A stretch of 64,000 nucleotides of DNA. It comes from Verrucomicrobiaceae bacterium. GTDB taxonomy: Bacteria > Verrucomicrobiota > Verrucomicrobiia > Verrucomicrobiales > Verrucomicrobiaceae. The stretch lies in contig JAIXSY010000033.1 of assembly GCA_027484445.1 (NCBI GenBank), positions 210,738 through 274,737 of the forward strand, in the 5' to 3' direction. Below, piece by piece: positions 1-8,843 of the stretch. Position 1 is the first letter of the stretch, and each line of letters opens with the position of its first letter. The notes beneath the pieces are model-generated. The model ran no database searches, was not told where the DNA came from, and saw only the letters and a program-made list of their open reading frames with translations. A program made the position numbers and the translations under genes.

Positions 1-698
1 ATGGAGGCCAGACACCACGCGCGACAGACATCACTGTGCCGGGAGACATTTCTAGCGCTGCTTTCTGGATGGTGGCCGCTGCGGCAAGTCCTGGACGTCA
101 AATCACTCTGAAAAACGTGGGTTTGAATCCCACCCGCACTGGCGTCATCAACGTGCTGCTACGCATGGGTGCCCAGATCACCAGCAGCGAGACCCACAGC
201 GAGGGCGAAGCGCTTGGCAATGTCATCGTGCGTGGCGGTGAGCTGAATGCCACGGTCATTGGCGGGGCGGAGATTCCGAACGTCATTGATGAGCTGCCCA
301 TCTTGGCCGTGGCAGGTGCCTTGGCCCGTGGTAGCACCCTAATCAAAGATGCTCGCGAACTTCGCGTCAAAGAAACGGATCGCATCGCGGCGGTAGCGGA
401 GAATCTGCGCCGCATGGGGGTCACGGTCACGGAGTTCGACGATGGTATGGAAATCACAGGTGGGGCTAAGCTGACGGGTGCGACGATTTCGACCTATCAC
501 GATCACCGCATTGCCATGGCCTTTGCCATCGCGGGTCTGTTCGCCGAAGGCGAAACGATCATCGAAGGAAGCGAATGCATCAATACGAGCTACCCTAGCT
601 TTGCTCAGGATCTGGCACTGTTTCAGTCGGCCACACAGGGAGATGAACCGATTCCGGTGCTTGCCCGCGTGCCGCGCCCCTTCAGTGGCAAGCTGTGA
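1..698 (+). CDS. aroA: 3-phosphoshikimate 1-carboxyvinyltransferase (EPSP synthase), 3' part
   Basis: Transfers enolpyruvyl from PEP to shikimate 3-phosphate, the sixth step of the shikimate pathway, in the cytosol. Only the C-terminal half is present; the frame is open from base 3, so the start lies before the window. Visible family signatures are VPGDISSAAFW near the left edge, the LRVKETDRI motif that lines the active site, and DHRIAMAFA close to the C-terminus, in the expected order and spacing. The C-terminus is intact. It ends 6 bases before the stop of a convergent ABC permease gene, with no terminator between them. Confidence 0.96.
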   Translation, partial: GGQTPRATDITVPGDISSAAFWMVAAAASPGRQITLKNVGLNPTRTGVINVLLRMGAQITSSETHSEGEALGNVIVRGGELNATVIGGAEIPNVIDELPILAVAGALARGSTLIKDARELRVKETDRIAAVAENLRRMGVTVTEFDDGMEITGGAKLTGATISTYHDHRIAMAFAIAGLFAEGETIIEGSECINTSYPSFAQDLALFQSATQGDEPIPVLARVPRPFSGKL

Positions 699-704
699 TC
701 TGGA

Positions 705-1565
705 TCATGCCTGCCGCTCCAGCCGATGGCGGCGTAACTTGGCGATGGCTCGGATCAAAATCAGGCTGAGCAAAATCGCCAGCAGTAGGCTGCCTGCCAT
801 CGCACAGGCTAGCGGCAGGTTTCGATCTGAGAAAGCTCTTTGCACGATCTTGTTCCCGATCATCTCATCGCCAGTACCTCCGACAAACTGCGGCACAACG
901 TATTGCCCCAGAGAACACACAAAAGTCATCGCAGCAGCAGAAAGAATACCGTCTTGAATGCCTGGCAGAAAGATCCGCTGCACTGCCTGCCAAGACGAAG
1001 CGCCTAGGTCACGCGCCGCATCCAGAAGCTGTAGATCAAATTTCTCCGCAGCAGCATAGAGCGGCAAGATGGCCATAGGTAACTGCGTGTAAATCATCAC
1101 CAACAAGACTGTGCCTGAGTGATTCAGCAGTTGGGAATCTTCGTTGGCAAGGTGCATCAAGACCAACACCTGCTTTGCCACACCTTCGGTATGCAGCAGG
1201 CTTTTCCACGCGAACATGCGGATCAGCAAATTCGTCAGGAAAGGCAACAGCACCATCATGAGCAAAAGGCCGCGCCAAGGCGCAGAACAACGCACGATCT
1301 GCAAGGCAAGAGGAATCGCCAGCCCCACGCAAAACAGCGTGCACAACGCGCTCATCGAAAGCGTGCGCCAAACAATGGGAAGATAAGCTGGATCGGCCAA
1401 GCGATGAAGCATCTCTAAGGTCCAAGCGCTGCCCAAGCCTCCTTGCAAATCGCTGCTTCGAAAGGCGTAGCTCAGCACCACCACGCAGGGGATGACAAAG
1501 AAAATCAGTAGCCACCCCATCGGGAGTGCGGAAAGAAGTAGCTCTTGGTGACGTTTCGAAGTCAT
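705..1565 (-). CDS. ABC transporter permease, spermidine/putrescine (PotB-like) type
   Basis: Inner-membrane permease of about 286 residues with six hydrophobic segments. The cytoplasmic coupling loop (EAA-type) is seen as LLDAARDLGASSWQAVQRI followed by LPG, typical of PotB/PotC-type permeases for polyamines and related small organic solutes. An ATG at 1565 is chosen as start; an upstream in-frame TTG at 1592 adds nine residues that do not look like family sequence. The gene stands alone: convergent with aroA and divergent from the gene at 1628, with no ATPase, second permease or binding protein beside it. The transported substrate cannot be read from the sequence. Confidence 0.85.
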   Translation of the reverse strand: MTSKRHQELLLSALPMGWLLIFFVIPCVVVLSYAFRSSDLQGGLGSAWTLEMLHRLADPAYLPIVWRTLSMSALCTLFCVGLAIPLALQIVRCSAPWRGLLLMMVLLPFLTNLLIRMFAWKSLLHTEGVAKQVLVLMHLANEDSQLLNHSGTVLLVMIYTQLPMAILPLYAAAEKFDLQLLDAARDLGASSWQAVQRIFLPGIQDGILSAAAMTFVCSLGQYVVPQFVGGTGDEMIGNKIVQRAFSDRNLPLACAMAGSLLLAILLSLILIRAIAKLRRHRLERQA

Positions 1566-1627
1566 TCGGTTTAGGTTAGATTCATGCGGCAAGACTTCAA
1601 AAAACTTTACTCGGGAATGTTTCCTTC

Positions 1628-4600
1628 ATGAGCAAGATGTCACGCCTAGCCAGGGCAGTGCGAGATCCTCAAAACAACCTGCCATTCAGAAAGTATCCTC
1701 CACGGAAATTTCATCTTTGGATCATCGCTAGCTGCCTGTTGATCAGTTTTTCAGAGGCACAGACGCTTCAGGAAACTTGGCAAACAGGCTATGAAAATGC
1801 AGATGCCCAGGGCAGCCATGTCCTGGGTTACTGGAAGTTTGAGGGTGATGAACCTTTGAAAGATCAATCCAGTCACGCCAACTCTCTTTCTTGGGCAGGA
1901 GCGAAGCTGAGTCAGGCTGGCAAATCTGGTAGCTGCTTGGAATCCTTCCCCGGTTACCCTGTCCAGGATGAAAGGCATGCCGTTCTATCCGCCCCCGAGG
2001 CCAACCTTTCCTCCTCGTCAGGTGCACTGACGCTGGAGATGTGGATCAAGCCGAAGCCTGATTGGGATGCGAAAGCGAGAGTTTATTTGCTCGACAAAAA
2101 GTATGTCGATCACGCCGACTATGCTTGGCAAATCAGCGAAGCCAGTCCGGCTGGCACCCGGCATTTGATGGTGATTCTTGGCTTTGGTCACGAATCCAAA
2201 GTGTTGGAGTCTGAGCCAATCCGACTTTCTTCAGAATGGCAGCATGTCGCTTTTGTCTATGAAGGTCAGGGAACTGGTCATTTTTACCATCAAGGCCAGC
2301 CCGTCGGCAGCGTTTCCTTGAAAGGTTGTCGCGCCATCACGCCTGGCAAGCGACCGTTAAGCCTGGGGGACCGTTTGGGCAGTCACTACGCTGGCTTTCC
2401 AGGTTGGATGGACGAGGTACGCATCAGTGATCGAGCCCTGTTCTTCGAACCTGTGAAGCTGGAGATCTTTAGCACACGAAAGGTCTGGCGACGCATGGAA
2501 GAAAGAGTGAAACCGATGGAGATTCGTTGCACAAATCTCAGCCAAACTCGCCTGGAAGGTGCCACTGTGGAAGTTCGCTTGGATCGGACTCAACAGACCT
2601 TTCCCCTTCCCGATTTGAAGGCAGGGGAAACGCATGTCGTGAAAGTCTCGCCCGACACGGGGCTCAAGCCCGGCAAGTATGGAGTGAAAGCAGTGCTCAA
2701 AAGCACGAACCTGAGGCTGCATCGCTTGATGGATGTAGAAATTGTGTCTCGGCAGCCGCCCCAGTTACCCATCTTGATGTGGGGAGCCGGAGGCGACGAA
2801 ATGCTTCGGCTAAAAGACATAGGCTTCACTCATTTCAATGGCATGGGAAACCAGGGCGCTGCTGACATTTGGCGTGAGAAAAAAGAACGACCTCCTGGGG
2901 ATGACGCCACGATCCTTGGTCATCTTCAAATGCTGGATGAAGCCTTGAGAAATGGCTTGGGCGTGATTGCCAATGTTTCTCCTGCTGACGTGCTCAAGAC
3001 AGATCCGTCGCATCTGCGTGTGGATCGTACTGGCAAGCCGTATGAGCGTCAGGACATCTGCGCGAGCCTTCCCGAGTTTGCGCCGTTTTTCCAAAGCGTA
3101 GGCCAAAGCTTGGCCAAGGCTTATGGCGATCATCCCGCTTTTGCAGCGGCCTTGGTCAATACGGAGGTTCGAGACCACAATGCGCCGTCCTTCAATGCGG
3201 TGGACCTAGCGAACTATCGAAAGCTATTCGGCACAGACATTCCACCTGAGGTGAAGCACAAGTGGGGCGTTTCGTATTCAGCACTTCCCGATTTTCCTGT
3301 GGATCGAGTCATCCCCGACACCCATCCGATCCTAAACTACTATCGTTGGTTCTGGACCATCGGCGATGGCTGGAACGGACTTCATTACGCCCTGCATAAG
3401 GGGCTGAAAAGCCACGGTCGTCGGGACTTCTGGACTTTCTTTGATCCCGCTGTGCGTCAGCCCAGCATCAGTGGTGCAGGAGGGGGTGTCGATGTGCTGT
3501 CCCACTGGACCTACACTTATCCCGATCCCCAGCGCATCGGCCTGGCCACGGACCAGCTCTTGGCCATGAGCGAGGTGAATGGTCGCCGCCAATCCGTCAT
3601 GAAGATGACACAGCTCATCTGGTATCGATCCCAGACCGCCCCCATCGGTGCCAAGGCACCCGGGGACCTTGTGCCCTGGCAGGATCAGGACCCGGACGCC
3701 GCCTACATCACCATCGCGCCGATGCACCTGCGGGAGGCCTTTTGGACCAAGCTCGCGCGCCCTGTGCAGGGCCTCATGTACCACGGCTGGCAGTCGCTGG
3801 TGGACTGCCCGGGCCGCAACAGCAGCTACCGCTTCACCAATCCCCACGCTGCCCATGTCCTGCGCGACTTGATCCGGGACATCGCCGTGCCGCTGGGGCC
3901 GACCCTGATGAAAATCCCCGCTGAGCGCAGCGAGGTGGTGATGCTGGAGAGCTTCACCTCACAAATGTTCGCCCAGCGCGGCGGCTATGGCAGCAACCTC
4001 GGTTGGTCATCGGACCTCTGGCAGGCCTTGCAGCATGCTCATGTGCAGCTCGATGTTGTTTTTGAGGAAGCCGTGGCCAAAGGTGCTCTGAAAGGCCGAA
4101 AAATCCTCATCATGCCTGAGTGCGATGTTTTGACCCAAGGCATGGTGAAACGCATCGTAGAATGGCAGAAGCATGGGGGCAAAATCATCGCGGATGAGTT
4201 CCTCTGCCCTGCCCTGAAAGCGGATGTGATGGTGCCCAGCTTCAAGCGCGTGAAAAACGCCGCCCAGGACAAGGCCGCCGTGCTTTCCCTGGCGGCCGCT
4301 TTGCCGGAAAAAATGACCCCGCTCGGTTGGAAGCCGCCGCTGCACATGGACAATCCAGAGATCATCCTGCGCACCCGCCGCAGCGGCGACGCGCTCTACA
4401 TCTTTGCCGTCAACGACCACCGTGAGCCCGGCACCTATGTGGGCCAGCATGGGCTGGTCATGGAAAACGCCCTGCCCAGCTCCGGCACGCTGACGCTGAA
4501 CCTGGAAAGCGCCAGCGTGTATGACCTGACCCGCCACAGCCTGATCGTGCCCCGGCGCGATGCGGAGGGCAGGCTGAGCTGGCCGGTGAACCTAGGTCCC

Positions 4601-4939
4601 GCGGACGGCGGCATCTTCATGGTCACGCCCAGACCCTTGCTGAACCTGGCCCTGGACGTGCCTGCCACTGCCACCTGTGGAAACACTGCCAAAGTCACCG
4701 CCACGCTGACCACCACCGACGAGGCTGCCGCGCCCGGGCATGTGCCGGTGGAGGTGGAAATCCAGGACGCCAACGGTGCGCGCGCCGAAGGCAGCGGCTG
4801 GTATGCCATGGAGAAAGGCCGCCTGGAAATCAGCCTGGATCTGGCACGGAATGAAGACCCCGGCACCTGGCAGGTACGCGTGCGCGAACTGGCCTCCGGC
4901 ATGGAGGCCGTGAAATGGATGCAGGTGGCCGCCCCGTAG
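1628..4939 (+). CDS. Large secreted LamG / glycosidase-like protein
   Basis: A protein of 1103 residues, probably exported: a basic N-terminus is followed by a hydrophobic stretch (about residues 29-43) and a likely cleavage site after SEAQ. Residues about 65-270 look like a LamG/concanavalin-type jelly roll (GYWKFEG, LEMWIKP, GWMDEVRISDRAL). From about residue 370 the sequence resembles a TIM-barrel glycosidase with a beta-galactosidase-like trimerisation domain near 780-870 (VVMLES, KILIMPECDVLT, GGKIIADE), then beta-sandwich regions. Probable role: polysaccharide or glycoprotein degradation in the periplasm or at the surface. Catalytic acids were not identified. Base composition changes inside the gene (see findings). 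GH42-like is a guess. Confidence 0.7.
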   Translation: MSKMSRLARAVRDPQNNLPFRKYPPRKFHLWIIASCLLISFSEAQTLQETWQTGYENADAQGSHVLGYWKFEGDEPLKDQSSHANSLSWAGAKLSQAGKSGSCLESFPGYPVQDERHAVLSAPEANLSSSSGALTLEMWIKPKPDWDAKARVYLLDKKYVDHADYAWQISEASPAGTRHLMVILGFGHESKVLESEPIRLSSEWQHVAFVYEGQGTGHFYHQGQPVGSVSLKGCRAITPGKRPLSLGDRLGSHYAGFPGWMDEVRISDRALFFEPVKLEIFSTRKVWRRMEERVKPMEIRCTNLSQTRLEGATVEVRLDRTQQTFPLPDLKAGETHVVKVSPDTGLKPGKYGVKAVLKSTNLRLHRLMDVEIVSRQPPQLPILMWGAGGDEMLRLKDIGFTHFNGMGNQGAADIWREKKERPPGDDATILGHLQMLDEALRNGLGVIANVSPADVLKTDPSHLRVDRTGKPYERQDICASLPEFAPFFQSVGQSLAKAYGDHPAFAAALVNTEVRDHNAPSFNAVDLANYRKLFGTDIPPEVKHKWGVSYSALPDFPVDRVIPDTHPILNYYRWFWTIGDGWNGLHYALHKGLKSHGRRDFWTFFDPAVRQPSISGAGGGVDVLSHWTYTYPDPQRIGLATDQLLAMSEVNGRRQSVMKMTQLIWYRSQTAPIGAKAPGDLVPWQDQDPDAAYITIAPMHLREAFWTKLARPVQGLMYHGWQSLVDCPGRNSSYRFTNPHAAHVLRDLIRDIAVPLGPTLMKIPAERSEVVMLESFTSQMFAQRGGYGSNLGWSSDLWQALQHAHVQLDVVFEEAVAKGALKGRKILIMPECDVLTQGMVKRIVEWQKHGGKIIADEFLCPALKADVMVPSFKRVKNAAQDKAAVLSLAAALPEKMTPLGWKPPLHMDNPEIILRTRRSGDALYIFAVNDHREPGTYVGQHGLVMENALPSSGTLTLNLESASVYDLTRHSLIVPRRDAEGRLSWPVNLGPADGGIFMVTPRPLLNLALDVPATATCGNTAKVTATLTTTDEAAAPGHVPVEVEIQDANGARAEGSGWYAMEKGRLEISLDLARNEDPGTWQVRVRELASGMEAVKWMQVAAP

Positions 4940-5108
4940 GCGCGCCTGCCAAAGCGCGGGTTTCCATCACCTGCCTTCCCGCATACGCCCCCTCCCATGC
5001 CCAGCAGGGGCAGAGACATCATGCTTAGCCCGGAAAAACCCAGGCCATATGGCTCAAGAGGTGGGTGCGAGCAGAGGCCCATTGAGCTAAAGCGAGGGCT
5101 TCGTTCCC

Positions 5109-5138
5109 TTGACCATTTCCCGCCTCTGCCGCCATACT
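5109..5138 (+). promoter_or_regulatory. Possible sigma-70 promoter of the restriction-modification gene
   Basis: TTGACC (5109-5114) and CATACT (5133-5138) are separated by 18 bases, about 30 bases before the ATG at 5167. The -35 element matches five of six consensus bases and the -10 four of six. The rest of the 227-base gap 4940-5166 shows no gene or clear structure. Seen by eye only. Confidence 0.3.
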
Positions 5139-7142
5139 CTGCGCCTGTCGCATTCGTCATTCCAGCATGTCCACCCTCCCTGCCACGCCTGAAGCCTTCA
5201 TCGACCACTGGACGCGGGCGGAGGCCAATGAACGCGCCAATTCCCAGGCCTTCCTCCTCGGCCTTGCCCATCTGCTCGGCGTGCCCGCGCCTTCGAACAA
5301 CCACGCCGACGGCTACAGCTTCGAATACCCCGTCAAAGTCCCCGGCGGCAGCAGCACGAATTTCATCGATCTCTACCGCCGCGGGCACTTCGTCTTCGAG
5401 TCCAAGCAGTTCGCTGCTCGGCGGGAAGAGCTGACCGCGCTGGAGACGGCAGCCGTGCAGGCCGGAGCCATCCCCGCCACGGCGAAAAAATCCGGCCCCG
5501 TCCGTGGCACCGGCGCTTGGGATGACGCCATGATCCGGGCGAAGGGCCAGGCCGCGTTATGTGCGCTCCCTCCCTGCCGAGGAGCCAAATCCGCCTTTCA
5601 TCCTCGTCGGCGACATCGGCCACAGCATCGAAGTCTATGCCGACTTCACCCAGGCAGGCAAAGCCTACCTCCCGTTCCCAGATCCGCGCAGCTTCCGCAT
5701 CCCGCTCAAAGACCTCGCCCGTGAGGAAGTCCGCGAGCGCCTCCGCCTCATCTGGACGCAGCCCGCCGCACTCGATCCCGCCAAAGTCAGCGCCGATGTC
5801 ACCCGCGAGATCGCCGGCTACCTCGCCGAGCTGGCAAAGAGCTTCGAGAGCAGCAGGCACGAGCCGGAGGTCGTGGCGCAGTTCCTCACCCGCTGCCTCT
5901 TCTGCATGTTCGCGGAGGACGTGGGCCTCCTGCCCGACCGCGCCTTCACCGAGCTGCTCGCCTCCATCCCGGAGAGTGGCGAGGGCTTCGCCCCGATGCT
6001 CGGCACCCTCTTCCAGGAGATGGATACCGGCACCGGCTTCTCCGTCATCCTGCGGAAAAAGCTCCTCCGCTTCAATGGCGGCCTCTTCAAGGACCACACC
6101 GTCCTCCCCGTGAACAAGCTCCAGCTCGCCCTGCTCAAACAGGCCGCGAAGACGAACTGGCGAAACGTCGAGCCCGCCATCTTCGGCACCCTGCTGGAGC
6201 GGGCGCTGAATCCCGCCGATCGCCACGCCCTCGGTGCCCACTTCACCCCGCGCGCCTATGTCGAGCGCCTCGTGCTGCCCACCGTCATCGAGCCCCTGCG
6301 GGAGGAATGGGAGGCCGTCCGCGCCGCCGCGCTCACGCAGGCCAACAAAGGCGACCTCAAAAAAGCCCGCGCCGAGATCAATGTCTACCACGACCGCCTC
6401 TGCCGCCTCCGCGTGCTCGATCCCGCCTGCGGCTGCGGCAATTTCCTCTACGTCGCCCTCCAGCAATTGAAAATCCTCGAAGGCGAGGTCCTCGACTTCG
6501 CCGCCCAGTTTGGCGAGGACATGAAGCTCGAGCTCGACACCCACACCGTCGATCCCCACCAGTTCCTCGGCATCGAGCTCAATCCCCGCGCTGCCTCCAT
6601 CGCCGAGCTCGTCCTCTGGATCGGCTACCTTCAGTGGCATTTCAAAATCCACGGCCAGCGCACCCCCAGCGAGCCGATTCTGCGTGCCTTCAAAAACATC
6701 GAAAACCGAGATGCCGTCCTCGCCTACGACGGCGATCCCGTCCCTGCCAAGGACGACACCGGAAACGTCATCACCGTCTGGGACCGCCGCAGCTTCAAGA
6801 CCGACCCCGTCACCCATCGCGAAGTGCCGGACGAGTCGAAACGCGTCCCCCTGCTCACCTACCCGAACCCACGCCCCGCCGAATGGCCCGAAGCCGACTT
6901 CATCGTCGGCAATCCGCCGTTCATCGGCAAGGTGCGGCTGCGGGAGGACCTCGGCGATGGTTACGCTGAAACCCTCCGCGAGACCTATCCAGTCGTGCCC
7001 GACTCCGCCGACCTCGTGCTCTACTGGTGGCACAAGGCCGCCCAGCTCGTGCGTGAAGGCAAAGCACAGCGTTTTGGCCTCATCACCACGAACAGCCTCC
7101 GCCAGACCTTCGCCCGCCGCGTGGTGCAGATGCATCTCGATG

Positions 7143-7227
7143 GGAGCGCGGACACTCTTGTCCGCCCTTCAAAGAATGGCGGCGAAGCCGCGAAGCTCGA
7201 TGAAGCGGGCAGGAGTGCCCGCGCTCC
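7143..7227. repeat. REPIN-like inverted repeat inside the restriction-modification gene (copy 1)
   Basis: Two 23-base arms, 7143-7165 and 7205-7227, are inverted copies of each other (20 of 23 positions), separated by 39 bases. Each arm also forms its own hairpin: GCGGAC/GTCCGC around a six-base loop, and GCGGGC/GCCCGC around a six-base loop. This two-hairpin inverted layout is that of a REPIN (paired REP sequences). The reading frame stays open through it. Confidence 0.75.
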
Positions 7228-8182
7228 TCTCTCCTTGCTCTTCGCTATCCCGGACCATCCCTGGGTGGACACCGAGGAAGGTGCCGCCGTCCGCATTGCG
7301 ATGACCGTTGGGGCCTCAGGTTCACAAGAAGGCCTCCTGCTGGAGGTCATCGACGAGGTGCCGCATGAAGATGGCTCTTCATCTGTTGTGTTCTCGTCAC
7401 CAAAAAGGGGTCGAATTACTTCAGACCTAGCCGTCGGCACTTCTCTCGCAGAAACGATGTCACTGAAGGCGAATGACCTTTTGGCTTCGACTGGCCTAAT
7501 TTTAGGAGGCCGCGGCTTCGTGCTGAATGAAGATGAAGCTGTAAAACTCAAACAATCATCACCCCGGGCGGTAGAACTGATATTCCCGCTCCGAAACGGC
7601 GAAGACATCACGAACAAGTGTCGGAACAGCTTTGTTATAGATACGAATGGTTGGACTGATGACCAGCTACGCACTGAGGTTCCCGCTATCTACCAACATT
7701 TGCTCACTACTGTTTACCCTGAGCGGCAGCAAAACCGAGATCCGAAGCTGAGAAAGCAATGGTGGCTTTTCCGCCGGAGTAACGAGCAGGTCCGGAGTGC
7801 TATGGCAGGACTCCCTCGCTTTATTGTAACCGTCGAAACGGCAAAGCATCGGTTCTTCACATTTTTCGAAGCCGGAACCAAACCTGAGCATGTGCTCGTG
7901 GTTTTTGGATTAACAGATGGCTTTCATTTGGGAGTCTTAAGCAGCCGCATTCACGTCGTGTTTGCCCTCGCAGCAGGCGGAACGCTCGAAGATCGTCCAC
8001 GCTACAACAAGTCACGCTGTTTCGATCCCTTCCCGTTCCCGGTGTGTGGGGAGGCGGAGAAGGAGCGCATCCGGGCCTTGGCGGAGGAGCTGGACGCGCA
8101 CCGCAAGCGCGTCCAGGCCCAGCATCCCGGCCTCACCCTCACCGGCATGTACAACGTCCTCGAAAAGCTGCGCCAGCAACGT

Positions 8183-8254
8183 GGTCCGCACAGTCCTCTG
8201 TGCGGTTCAGGAGGCTCCGCCAGCCCGGAAGCCGCACAGGGGACTGTGCGGACC
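8183..8254. repeat. REPIN-like inverted repeat inside the restriction-modification gene (copy 2)
   Basis: Arms 8183-8205 and 8232-8254 match as inverted repeats at 22 of 23 positions, with a 26-base spacer. Each arm is itself a hairpin with the perfect seven-base stem CCGCACA/TGTGCGG and a six-base loop. The arm sequence differs from copy 1, so this is a second REP class. The frame remains open and encodes a Gly/Ser/Pro-rich stretch. Confidence 0.78.
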
Positions 8255-8843
8255 CCTTTAAGCCAACCTCTCACCGACAAAGAGCGCCTCATCCACGACC
8301 AAGGCCTCGTCTCCCTTCTCCAGCAGCTCCACGACGACCTCGACGCCGCCGTCTTCGCCGCCTACGGCTTTCCCGCCACGCTCACCGACGCCGAAATCCT
8401 CGAACGCCTCGTCCACCTCAACACCCAACGCGCCGCCGACGAAAAACGCGGCATCATCCACTGGCTGCGCCCCGAGTATCAAAGCGCCGGGCCAAGAGCG
8501 AAGGGCGAAGAGCAAGAAGAGCTGCTGCTCAAGCCGAAGAAGAGCGGTCAAGGCAAGGTAAAGGATCAAGCCGTCAAGAAAGCCGCGAAGCAAGCGTGGC
8601 CCAAAACCCTCGCCGAGCGCATCCGCGCCGTCGAAGCCGCCCTGCACGCCGCCGGAGCCCCCGTCACCGCCGCCGAGCTAGCCAAACACTTCACCTCCAC
8701 CAAACCCGCCGCCCTCCACGAAATCCTCGAATCCCTCGCCGCCCTCGGAAGAGCGAGAGTGGATGGGGAGAGGTTTGTGGTGTGAGGCGTGATGGATCAA
8801 GGGTTGTCTTCCAAGAATCAGAGGCCTAGTCTGAGTCATCTTC

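Larger units (their letters stand above)
5167..8785 (+). pseudogene. MmeI-like type IIL restriction-modification enzyme, frameshifted near 5554
   Basis: Single-chain restriction endonuclease and adenine methyltransferase of the MmeI family. Order: N-terminal nuclease with D-x9-E-x-K (D in FIDLYR, then FESK), spacing as in MmeI; helical region; methyltransferase with DPACGCGNFL (motif I) and NPPF (motif IV); recognition domain about 7370-8020; C-terminal helical part; and a winged-helix-like tail. The first 130 residues are in one frame and the remaining 1074 or more (open from before 5561) in another. At 5551-5561 two bases appear missing: restoring them joins AKGQA to RYVRSLPAEE. As written, nuclease and methylase are uncoupled, and a GTG at 5561 could start a methylase-only product. 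Two in-frame inverted repeats lie at 7143 and 8183. Could also be an assembly error. Confidence 0.8.

Noticed and set aside
5363..7135. A 590-residue open frame on the minus strand opposite the restriction-modification gene
   Set aside because: Composition is Glu/Gly/Val/Ala repetitive, typical of the antisense of GC-rich codons, and the plus strand has clear methylase motifs.
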